DNA of 64,000 bases from Trichostrongylus colubriformis. Its lineage: Eukaryota > Nematoda > Chromadorea > Rhabditida > Trichostrongylidae. Of this stretch, positions 55,626 through 64,000 are shown piece after piece. The position numbers and the translations under genes were made by a program. Positions within the stretch are counted from its first letter, which is position 1; every line of letters begins with the position of its first letter. The stretch is from NCBI GenBank assembly GCA_963978905.1, contig OZ022259.1:55942727-56006726 (forward strand), written 5' to 3'. A model generated the notes under the pieces. The model did no database searches. It saw nothing but the letters and a program-made list of their open reading frames with translations, and was not told the origin of the DNA.

Positions 55626-57235
55626 CTATCGGGCGTTCCGCTGCCGTAGCGATGTTTCGAAGAGGAGCTGCGTGTATTGATTGCACTCTGCTTGTCTCTC
55701 TTGGTTGGTTATGTTGTTATATCTATGTGGCGGATGTCTGGAGCGGTTGGTTTGCGTGGAGAACCCTGACCTTGTTTCTCCTCGCTGAACCGAACTTAGC
55801 GGTAGGTCTCGCCTTGATGGATCGGTTGTTTCCCGAACGTTCCTCGATGCTGTGCATAGGGAGGAGTGATGATCCCCATTGCACTTTGGGCACTGTCCCA
55901 TTGCTGCACAATGCTTTGACCCGTGATTCCTATTAAAGCATTTCCAGCATGCTCTTTGGCGCTTGGCTTCCATCTGCCGTGCCTCAGGCGTTGGGTACCT
56001 TGTGCACTGCTGTGAGGAATGTGCATCTCCGCACAGGCATTTTTGCTTTGTCCGTTGACTAAAGAACTGTTTGGTCTCGTGATATCCTATGCTCATCCTT
56101 CTGGAGTTGTTCATGCCTTGAGTAGTACCGAACAGGGTATTCGTCGTCAATTCGGCAGTCTCTCGAAACGTGATGATGTCATCAACGGCGTCGATCATTG
56201 CCTTCACTTCGAATCCTACGCCAGCTTCGTTTTCTCTTTTTAAACCCTAGCCAGATATTCTCTGTAAACTCTGAAAGAATTAGACGGCGCCATACTCGGT
56301 CTGCGTTCACTAGCACTCCAGTTTGTTCTGGATGCGCGATACGAGACGATATGGTGCTTAGTGTGTTGCGGCAACTTGATGAGTTTTCTTGAGCCCTTGG
56401 TAGGTGCTCGATCTCATTGATCAGGATGTCCGCTATACTAGGCGACCTGTCATACTGTTTCTTCAGAATGGTTACAGCGTCGTAGTATTTGTCCCCAATA
56501 ACGGGGATGCTGCTGATCGAAGCAGTCGCCTTTCCTTTGACTGCTTGTTTGAGGAAAAGGAGTTTTTCCTGGTCGCTTAGGTCCGCATCATTGTGAAGAA
56601 GGGACTCGAAGACACCAGAAGGTGTTGAACCCTCTGAAGTTCCCAGAGAATGTTGAGTTCTCAAGGAGAGGGCGTCGAACCTGTAGATTGCGTTCGTAAG
56701 AGTTGACGCTGGCAGTTCCGCTGTGATAATTCTTTCGGCTGCTCCCAGCCCGGTTAGTGATGCTAGCGGTTCCGTGATGAGTGTTGATCGCTGTACCAAT
56801 TCCTTCTTTCTGGAGTCAATTGTGCTCAGCCACTATATCACCGTGATTTCTAAATTACTAGATTCGAGCTCCTGATGTTTGTGTAGCTCGAGCGCTAACT
56901 TCTCCCTTTCCTTTTGTTCCGATCGTGAATTAATTGTTTCGATCGCTTTCTCAAGCTAAGTATCGTGTAACTGCTTTGCCTTTGTGATACTTGTCATCAA
57001 GTGGTTCAGTATTGCAGTTTTCTCTCTGATATAGGCCTCACATTCTTCCTTTTGAGAGGGGAATGCAAATGGTAGTCCAAGAGTCCAAGAGTGCAAAGTC
57101 CAAGAGCTTCATATTAGCCTCACTCGATCTGATCAAGGTGCAAGCAAGTGTGATTTTGGTTTTGTATACTTGGATCTCTGCCATTTTGATGTTTATGGCC
57201 GCTTTTCTGTTGAGACGTTGGAGTTTCTTCAAGCT
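55626..57235 (-). pseudogene. gag: Gag of the BEL/Pao element
   Basis: The start is probably the Met at about 57,184 (MAEIQVYKTKITLACTLI). The 205-codon middle frame (56,182-56,799) has a long helical region with DLSDQEKLLFLKQAVKGKA, a BEL gag signature. A third frame (55,626-56,207) has two zinc knuckles, CWKCFNRNHGSKHC and CPKCNGDHHSSLC. Gag packages the RNA into particles. Frame changes at about 56,810-57,030 (with stops) and at 56,190 interrupt it. Confidence 0.75.
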
Positions 57236-57244
57236 TTGTTGACT

Positions 57245-57956
57245 TTTTGCACGAATTTCGGAGCCAGTTTATGCGTATGAAGCTGTATGTATCACTTCAG
57301 TTACTTTTTACTTGGTTTCTAACTTCTTTGGTTCCGTGTAGGATCTTTCCTGCCACGCAGGTCTTTCCATTCTTTTTCCGGATTCCTCAGGGAGGACTCA
57401 CACGAAATTGCTTCTTCTGTTTTCTCACTGAGGAGAACTTGCGCAGAAGGTTGCTTCTGTTTCTTTATGGAGGATTCCCTGAAAATTTCTCGAATTTCTC
57501 TCGAATTCGTTCGGAAGAAATGAGTTATTTGATTTTGCCTGTCGTTTCTTTGAAAGGAGTGACTTAACGGGGCTATGAGTGATAGTTTTCCGGATCTGTG
57601 AGGAATCGCGGATAAACGGTTCATTTTCTTTCTATCTTGTTAGAAAGATTGAGGTTAAACGTCTATTTCCCACTATTTCCCACTGCCTGCGGTACCTTTC
57701 CAATAGGTACTTATCTAAGTTATGTTCTAGGGTAAACACTCGCTGGTGAGAACTGGCTTAGACGGTTTGATTTGTTTCCAGCTGGTGGAAAGTAGTAAAG
57801 TTATCTTCTTTCTCTCACTGGAGAGAGCTAACGTAGAAGGTTTTTCAAATTTTTGTGTTTCTCAGGGAGGAGTCGTAGAAAAAATTTGATTTGTAGAGAT
57901 GTTGTTCACCTTCTATCTCTCGCTTAGAAAAGCTAGCGTAGAAAGGGTGGTTTTTT
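57245..57956. other. Leader between PBS and gag, with an LTR-derived duplicate
   Basis: 57,672-57,735 (GCCTGCGGTACCTTTCCAAT, AGGTACTTATCTAAGTTATG, TTCTAGGGTAAAC) duplicates part of the adjoining LTR at about 58,230-58,290. The rest of the leader has several CT(C)ACTGA(G)GAG(A) repeats but no gene that I recognise. Confidence 0.6.
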
Positions 57957-57974
57957 CCAGCGGTCGATGCACCA
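57957..57974 (-). other. Primer-binding site
   Basis: Directly after the 5' LTR end on the minus strand (one T between), TGGTGCATCGACCGCTGG begins with TGG as expected for pairing to a tRNA CCA end. I cannot name the tRNA. Confidence 0.6.
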
Positions 57975-57975
57975 A

Positions 57976-58367
57976 TTTGGTGGATTACCAAAGGTTCTAC
58001 AGGTACATGTAGTATATGTTTATTACGACGTATCTTTTGTACTATAACCGACCATAATACATCGCAATAGGGGTTTATATACAGACAAATGTGGGCGGTG
58101 CATAGATACGGGTTCAATCATGGACCGAAAAGGTTCAGTGGAGACACTCCTGTTAGGGGATGAAAGAATGCTCGCGCCAAGGGCAAATACCTAGAATACA
58201 GAATTGATTGCACACTTATGATACCACGAGGTCACGCCTGCGCTACCTTTCCAATAGGTACTTATCTAAGTTATGTTCTAGGGTAAACAACTTGAACTAA
58301 CATGTTATCGTTCAATTCTAGCTGCTAGTTAATAAGAATGAGATATTATGCTTGTGAATCTACGACA
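57976..58367 (-). repeat. 5' LTR of the BEL/Pao element
   Basis: Read on the minus strand it starts TGTCGTAGATTCACAAGC and ends GGTAATCCACCAAA. It is 392 bp and aligns with 48,725-49,098. A TATA-like GGGGTTTATATAC appears on the plus strand at 58,069-58,081 in the mirror orientation, so the promoter position is unclear. Confidence 0.85.
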
Positions 58368-58873
58368 TCCATCTTCTCCACGCTTGGGTCATATTGAAAC
58401 CCAATTTACAATTTTCGGTCTGAAAACTGGACATTCCGGTGCACGCCCGCCCTTCCGTGGGCGGAGCTTAACTTGATCCATGTGTGGTCTTTACTTCATA
58501 TCCCATGCTCAACCCATCCCAAACTTGTCCCCATCTCCATAGGTTGTTTTTCATGTGACGTCCAAGCTCCGCCCACCACTGCAAATTCTCCGCCCATTGT
58601 GAACACGCTCGTTCCTGCCTTTAAAAAACTTATTCCTGACCTCAATAGCTTTACTCACCTTTGGAGAACCCCATACACAATTTTCGGTATGGAAACGGAA
58701 CATTCCAAAGCCCACCCCGCCCACCTAGGCGGAGCTTAGCTTGGTCCATGTGGGGTCTTTAGTTCCCTACCCATACCACACTTGTCCCCATCACCACAGG
58801 TAGTTTTTCATATAATACCTAATTTCGTGACAAACGGACGGACGGACGGAGGGACAGACACACGAAGAGTTTT

Positions 58874-59111
58874 TTTGCCAATACCAGCTCCAGAACCAGC
58901 AACACCAACGGTAACAGCTCCTGCTCCGATATATTTGGCAGCACTGTCAATATCCTTGCGAGCGACAGAGGTATGGAGGCACCGCGCAGCCAGCGCACTC
59001 TCCGCACGAAGAGCAAGAGGTACTCGAGTGGCGGCGATAGAGCGAGCCAAAGGGACGGCGAGGCGCTGGCAGTACATAATTAACCTCAAACTTGGGTAAT
59101 TAAACCCTATT
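58874..59111 (-). pseudogene. SL1-capped retrocopy of mitochondrial ATP synthase subunit c, 3'-truncated
   Basis: On the minus strand an exact 22-nt SL1 (59,085-59,106) is followed by a 7-nt leader GTTAATT and an ATG at 59,077. The 67 codons to 58,877 match the start of ATP synthase lipid-binding protein (F0 subunit c): a basic mitochondrial presequence ([20 protein letters not shown]), then [15 protein letters not shown] and [10 protein letters not shown] of the first membrane helix. Homology stops there, in AAAAAAA. The second helix and the proton-carrying Glu/Asp are absent; the frame just runs on into repeat-B sequence. A 7-bp duplication GAGTTTT flanks the insert (58,867-58,873 and 59,112-59,118). 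Because SL1 is added only by trans-splicing, the source must have been a mature mRNA. Five bases (AATAG) precede SL1. Uncertain: why the 3' end is missing. Confidence 0.85.
59085..59106 (-). other. Exact genomic copy of the nematode spliced leader SL1
   Basis: The minus strand reads GGTTTAATTACCCAAGTTTG then AG, all 22 positions of nematode SL1. It is not an SL RNA gene: no donor GGTAA, Sm site or SL RNA body follows, but a coding 5' end does. Confidence 0.95.
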
Positions 59112-59139
59112 GAGTTTTATATATACAAGGGATAGAGCA

Positions 59140-59336
59140 AAAAAATCCTTACGAATGCTTCATGAAGCACTACTGCGCAAGAGATTTGAAAAGAATAATT
59201 TCATTCTGAATGAACATGAGTGCTCAGAAAAGGATTTTAGAAAAAGAACGACGCAACTTCTCGATCGGGCAATTTCGAAACTTGCACAAGAGGTCGGGCC
59301 TAAGTGCATGACACATGATTGGCTGTTCCTGAAGTG
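59140..59336 (+). CDS. Unrecognised coding-like 3' exon
   Basis: An open frame of at least 65 codons with balanced composition (KSLRMLHEALLRKRFEKNNF, HECSEKDFRKRTTQLLDRAI) ends at the TGA at 59,334-59,336. AG dinucleotides at 59,127-59,135 could be an acceptor. The helical, charged pattern looks real, but I know no family. It could be the last exon of a host gene or, like its neighbour, an inserted fragment. Confidence 0.35.
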
Positions 59337-59754
59337 AAATATAGTGTTTTAATTATCTGCAGGTTTGGTCAATTTTTGTCGGCTGGCCTAGCTCTTCGCC
59401 AGCTTGAATATCGACCCCATTCTAATCGACTCAAAAACTGAACGACGTTTTTAGTGAACAGGAGAATCACATTCAAACCATTTATAAAATTTATGGACTG
59501 ACCAAATAGCTGACTGTAGAATCACGGCGGTTGCCTAAGCCACAGTGTGTTACGATTTTTGACATTTCCCAATGAAAGGCACACCGTAATTGCAAACTGT
59601 TCAACGACCTTGAGCCCTGAGACACTAGCTCTCAGAAGAAAAAGTTCGACTTGATTACCTTTTTCATATTATTCCACGGTCACTTCAAACTGAAGTCCAA
59701 TAACTTTCTTATAGTTAGAGAATCAAGAACCAGGGGCGGATCCAGAAAAATTTC

Positions 59755-60005
59755 TGATTAGAGGACATGGCTGCCGTTTGACAGACTGCTAAGGTTAGAG
59801 GTTGTCACAAATAAATTGAATTCGTTTAAAGCGGCACTGGACAAGCATTTGACATCATAGGGCACACATTCATCTTCTTTCTCAGTGCATTTGTTTCAGT
59901 CACTTTGTTCCATACTGCTCAAGTCACATTTGTTTGTTGCTGTTCTGAGTTTGTTATCTAAATTTTTCCGCATGGGCTCAGGCCCATGCAATAAACAATT
60001 GCAAT
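59755..60005 (+). mobile_element. 3' end of a non-LTR retrotransposon
   Basis: The plus frame with PFDRLLRLEVVTNKLNSFKA then LDKHL and a stop matches the usual C-terminal ending (WNxLPxxVV....FKxxLDxxL) of CR1/RTE-like reverse transcriptase proteins. A tail with GGGCTCAGGCCCATGCAATA and AACAATTG follows. Only the last part is present. The interval 59,340-59,754 holds nothing recognised. Confidence 0.5.
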
Positions 60006-61790
60006 TTCAACGAGCCCTACAGACTCTGAAATGGTGAGCTATACCGATCAGTGCCTTAGATGTAATGTGTAAGATTATACTTATCATTCTAGCAATTTAT
60101 ACCATATACATATACGCTGCACATTAGCAAAGGTCGTTAATACTCACATTCGCGGAGCGGTACGAAGGTGAAAAAAAAGCAATAGTACACTGAATTTCAC
60201 CTAGATAATCTTGAATAGCTTTGCGTGTTAGAGTTAGGCCAGGGTCAACTTTGTGTCTAGAAATCGTCGAAGAGAGTGGATCGTGATTTCTGGTTCGGAA
60301 AAGGGATCGTATTTGGCGCTGTGAATTTTCGTTCGGTTCGCCGCTATCGACTCATTGTTCAGACGACCAGATGTGGTCACCGGTCGGCTCACGAGGCATC
60401 GATATACTCGCACTCTACTTGTCACTTATTTTCGTCGCGTTAGAGAGCAAGTAAAGGCGTTCGGCAATCTTTCCTTCAGCTCTCAGAGAAAGTGGTGTTG
60501 CAGATCTCGAAAACTAAGTGTCCCGAGTAAGCTTCCCGACACTATGGTCACTCTAGAGGATGTTGAATGCTTTACCGGCGGTGATTGGAAATTGCTCAAA
60601 ATCCACATTCCCCTCATACCTCAATTTACGGATGAAAAATGTGGCAGGAGTGGAAATTATCCAATGGCGCGTTAACGTTGTATAGCGTGCTATTAATCGA
60701 ACAAGCGGTGGTGAATTTATGGAAGCTTATTACTTTTTGAAGCCAAATATTCACGACTTTACAATAAGTCCCTCTCCACGCTGTACATGTGAACTCCAAG
60801 CCACTCCTAGTCCATTTTCTTTCTGAAATTGTCTTCTACCGTACTCCTTAATTGATCTTCTTTTGGATGTTATTCTACGTTAATTCCGATGCGGCATTCT
60901 TCATGAGGCCCTGGAAGCAACATGGGCAAACGTTCCAAAGTCCGCTGAGAGCAAAAGTGAGATCGAGAGTGATGCATAGATGGAGGGAAATGTCAAAAAC
61001 CAGGAAATGGGATTTCTATTCTCACTACTCAGTTTTCTTCTTTCCGCGTGCCTCCTCGAAGACGTGTCTATGGGAGCCGCGTGAGTCCAAGATGTATAGC
61101 CTTATGGAGCTGAACGTGATTTTCACTGCAGTTTGCGCCCAAGATCCACTCATTAGATCATTTGTAGCGGTATAGTTCCCCCCAACTAATCTCTCTTACT
61201 CTCACAACCGCTGATTTGAGACCAATTCTGCATTCAAAATGAACATGTTTCCTAAAATGGGCATATCCTCCCTGGTTGGAGAATAGCTGGTTAAGGGCAA
61301 AAAAGAGGTAAAGTGAATAGTGCATCCATGTAATTCAATATGTTAGTTTGCAAACCCCAGGAAATTGATGGCAAATGTTTCCACTGAAGGATAAGGAAAT
61401 CAGCTAGCATTTCACAAAATGCAAGAATGAATTGGCTGATGATGTGTCTTCTCTCATAACGAGAAAGCCCATTGCTTGCAACAAGTTTCTCCTAAATCTC
61501 TAGAAAAGGCAGTCTTCCAAACGAATAATAGGAACTTTGCGTCCGGTTTGCCTGAAATGAACACAATCGCTAAACTATTCCCTGGTAGTTACAACCTATG
61601 ATGGTTGCTTTTCCGCATGCCTTCCCCCCCCCGTTTTCATTTTCATCATTTACCAACATAACCATTCGAGCCGAAGCATATTTTTGTATGGCATCCTTAC
61701 CTCTGCATCATCGAGGGCAACTTCAGATCAGAAAAGAGCGTACAAAAACGGCTCGCTACGCGACACTCCAGAGCGGCGATAGGCCGCTTT
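60006..61790. other. Coding-like frames without assignment; family-A-like fragment
   Basis: Opposed frames at 60,234-60,425 (-) and 60,355-60,675 (+) look partly coding, but I know no family and see no clear splice pairs. 60,955-61,020 (GATGGAGGGAAATGTCAAAA, ACCAGGAAATGGGATTTC) weakly resembles 23,705-23,755 of family A. Confidence 0.3.
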
Positions 61791-61791
61791 G

Positions 61792-61960
61792 AAGGAACCG
61801 GAAGGGGTCCGAAGGAAGAAGGAGATGCAAAAATGGTCATTTTGTAACGAACATTAAGGTTAGAAGCGATAATCGGTGGAAAAACCGGTGTCCAAGCGGG
61901 ACGCTGTGGTGAGTATTCGCACCACATTCGCATCACTTTTAACTGCACACACTGACTTTC
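61792..61960. repeat. Dispersed repeat, second copy of 339-510
   Basis: It begins GGAACCGGAAGGGGTCCGAA, followed by CATTTTGTAACGAACATTAA, GGTTAGAAGCGATAATCGG and a GTGAGTATTCGCA block. Order and orientation match the first copy. Confidence 0.6.
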
Positions 61961-61964
61961 CGAG

Positions 61965-63790
61965 TTGTGTCAAAGATATGTCATTTGTTATCTCGTAAAG
62001 TGTCTTTCATTTATTCGTGATAAGTGAAATAAGTGCAACAACACACAGCAACAAACATGTAAACGGGTCAAATGAAGAATAAGCGAAAGCGTGAGAAAAA
62101 AGTGTGATTACATTCAAAACCTTATGAACACTTTCGACGTCTTGGCAGGTGTCATGTATGCATTGCGGCAACTGCAAGCCTCCGTAATCACATATCGTAA
62201 ACAAAACTTGCTTCCCTTCAAGTATTTTTGAAAGCGACGCCTCGGGTAAGGAGAATGTGAGAATTGGGAAAGCGCGCTTTCTGGAAACAAACTTTACAGT
62301 TCTGAAGAGGTGAGACTCTGCTTTCATATTCTCCGATTTTCCCAAAATCTGCCGAATTCACACCTTCCTGTGTCTCTGAGTGTCCTTTAACTTGTTTCCG
62401 GCGCATATGTGTCGCACCCGGCGTCTCCGTAATTTTGCGCGACGCTTGGCGTTGACCTCTTGCTATACATTCCCATTCTGAAGCGTTTTTTTGCTGAGTG
62501 CGGTAGTAGATCACCCATGGTTGCTCCGAACGTGCAACTCCAATATCACTGTACCTCATGTGGATGCAGGTTTCCTTTAACATTTGTTCATCATAGTCAG
62601 TCAGCGCGACAAGCAAAATCTACCACAAATCAATGCAAAATTTCCTGTACACGATTGCTCTGTACCTCAGTTTTCCTCTCTTACAACTTCTGCTGGCTGC
62701 AATTTTTTCTTTTTGGAAGTATCGCTATCCATGGGTCGATAGTTGGTGGTCTTACAGGGTCATGTCCAGTATAGGACAGGCAGAGGTTATGGAAGCACCA
62801 ATCGCCACGACGCGCGATGTCGCAGGTGGTGTCGCACACGACTAGTACACACCGCGCGGCTGTGATTTCGTAACCCATCAATATTCGCCCGTTTATTAGT
62901 TATTATCCTCATCATGTCGTTTTTGCCGCTTTTTTTTTTGAGGGAGTAGAGGAGTAAGAGGGAAACATGCAGTGAGCTCCCCAGGTCGTGACACAGACTT
63001 CTATGGGGTAGAGGGGATTGTGCGACGTCAAAAATGTTTCCGGTGCGATGCTTGATCCTAATGCTATTATTTGTAAATTTTTTTACTGACAAGGGAACGA
63101 ATTAAATGCTATCGCTTTCTTGTGTACATATGAACGCACTTCCCGCACTCTCACTGGGTCTTCCACTCGTGCTCACCGCCTTTCTATTTAATCAATATTT
63201 CCAACTTAATGGCCCAGAGTGTTTTCTGGTTCGCTCAATTTCTCTTACCCACACAAAGAGATGTGAACTGAAGCAGAATGCGTTGGCGTATATGTTCGGG
63301 GCTGAGCAGCAGTGCAGAGAATCACAGGGCCTTCGATATTTTGCGTATCCGGATCGCGGATTCCTCAAGCGTGTTGAGCTGCATCTGCTTGCACCTAGAG
63401 GAAGACCACGAATATTGTACTTCTTTCAATCTTTGTATCTAGTTATGCACTCGTCCTCCATGGTAATGGCATAACAAAGTAGGGTTAACGCATAAATGGT
63501 ATTCGCTTCATTGAGATTTAAAACATCGGAGATCACATTTCTTTCGAACGACTAAAATATTCAAGGGATGACCTCCCGCGTGTGGTAGGCCACAATCTCG
63601 GCGGCGCGGCGGAGGCGACGTCATGCGCGGTGATCGCGACGAGAACAAATCTGTATGATTTCGAAGTGAGTAGAAGTATAACCACGGTAGCATTTGACTT
63701 AACACCAGTATCGATTGGGAGGCCAAGTCTACTAACGCTCGGTTGTGCCAGTGTGAATTTAATTACTAAATTGTCCATTCATATTTTTGG
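61965..63790. other. No recognised gene
   Basis: Frames of 104-132 codons occur at 62,218-62,616 (-), 62,460-62,774 (+) and 63,106-63,474 (+), without motifs I know or convincing splice borders. 63,590-63,640 is a GGCGGCG-rich island. Confidence 0.35.
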
Positions 63791-63795
63791 ATGTT

Positions 63796-63966
63796 CATAG
63801 CTGTTGATTATCGCCGCAGCCCGCGATGCGAAAGTTGTTATACAAGCATGCTGAGTTATGGGCAAAACTTTCGGTGTCGGACGGGACTCGAACCCGAACT
63901 CCAGGCTTTGGAGTGTGGGTTCGAGTCCCGAAGCTTTTGCCCACAACTCAGCATACTTGTTGCAAG
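63796..63966. repeat. tRNA-related SINE, uninterrupted left end
   Basis: CCGCAGCCCGCGATGCGAAA, GTTGTTATACAAGCATGCTG and AGTTATGGGCAAAA are followed by a minus-orientation tRNA head (GGTGTCGGACGGGACTCGAA), then by a plus-orientation B-box piece (GGGTTCGAGTCCCGAAGCTT) and the mirrored tail TTGCCCACAACTCAGCATAC. The copy is partly palindromic. It gives the empty-site reference for the Tc1/mariner insertion at 30.3 kb. Confidence 0.65.
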
Positions 63967-64000
63967 TACCCGTGTTGGATTTTCTGTCGGACTTCTTCGC

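Larger units (their letters stand above)
48725..58367 (-). mobile_element. BEL/Pao LTR retroelement with envelope gene, degenerate
   Basis: A 9.6-kb element on the minus strand, bounded by LTRs at 48,725-49,098 and 57,976-58,367. A 5-bp target duplication TCCAT flanks it (48,720-48,724 and 58,368-58,372). Order in the coding direction: 5' LTR, primer-binding site, gag, protease region, RT, RNase H-like, integrase, env, 3' LTR. Gag, RT and integrase motifs are of the BEL/Pao type, and nematode members (the Tas and Cer7 group) are known to carry phlebovirus-like envelope genes. Frameshifts, stops and a nested LTR-like insertion in the RT show that it is an old, inactive copy. It sits inside a repeat-B copy. 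Confidence 0.85.
58373..59140. repeat. Repeat-B, copy 3, right part
   Basis: CTTCTCCACGCTTGGGTCAT continues the repeat broken at 48,719. Two B-type units follow (GGGCGGAGCTTAACTTGATC, TAGGCGGAGCTTAGCTTGGT), then TTTCGTGACAAACGGACGGA. The terminal TTTTATATATACAAGGGAT is separated from the rest by the SL1-capped retrocopy. Confidence 0.7.

Noticed and set aside
58808..59089. A functional ATP synthase c gene
   Set aside because: Only the first 67 codons are homologous. The second membrane helix and its acidic residue are missing, and the frame continues into simple repeat DNA.
59085..59106. SL1 match as an SL RNA gene
   Set aside because: No splice donor, Sm-binding site or SL RNA body follows. 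A 7-nt leader and a start codon of ATP synthase c follow instead.

Overview
The window looks like nuclear DNA from a nematode, most likely a strongylid (clade V, hookworm-like) parasite. It is AT-biased, intron-containing and very gene-poor, and it is packed with transposon debris of types common in such genomes: mariner and Tc1-like elements, BEL/Pao with an envelope gene, Penelope-like and RTE-like fragments, and many foldback MITEs. The strongest taxonomic mark is an exact 22-nt copy of the nematode spliced leader SL1 on the minus strand at 59,085-59,106. The genus is inference.

Host genes. The only gene I recognise is the 3' part of a phosphorylase b kinase regulatory subunit (PHKA/PHKB type, + strand), in four exons between 1,416 and 2,834; its upstream exons and last exon are not found. 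Three stretches look like exons of unrecognised genes: 20,161-20,966 (+), 40,773-40,951 (-) and 59,140-59,336 (+). No bacterial-style operons, CRISPR arrays or rRNA were seen. The tRNA-like sequences look like SINEs or decayed copies.

Mobile DNA by region. 1-12 kb: foldback MITEs and TIR elements, including a 1.6-kb inverted repeat around a family-A element (7.99-9.58 kb). 12.5-14.1 kb: a palindromic mariner made of two 3' ends head to head, abutting a deleted mariner. 16.3-17.7 kb: a large, nearly perfect foldback element with phased small hairpins; a second copy lies at 31.7-32.5 kb. 24.9-27.9 kb: two Penelope-like fragments in opposite orientation and an RTE-like fragment. 30.3-31.6 kb: a Tc1/mariner element with broken transposase inserted into a tRNA-related SINE. 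32.9-34.3 kb: two TTAA-flanked palindromic MITEs. 35-40 kb: several more TIR or foldback elements. 45.1-46.2 kb: a repeat-B copy holding a hAT-like MITE. 46.6-47.7 kb: a second mariner, broken.

48.4-59.1 kb is a nested stack. A repeat-B copy was split by a 9.6-kb BEL/Pao retroelement (48,725-58,367, LTRs on both sides, 5-bp target duplication, gag-pol-env on the minus strand). Its reverse transcriptase was later split by a putative solo LTR that itself carries an SL1-like sequence. Further along the same repeat-B copy, an SL1-capped cDNA fragment of the mitochondrial ATP synthase c-subunit is inserted with a 7-bp target duplication.

The two features I judge most unusual are the genomic SL1 sequences (one exact copy on a retrocopy, one 21/22 inside an LTR-like insert, one 19/22 elsewhere) and the foldback family whose arms keep four small hairpins at almost identical spacing in both copies.
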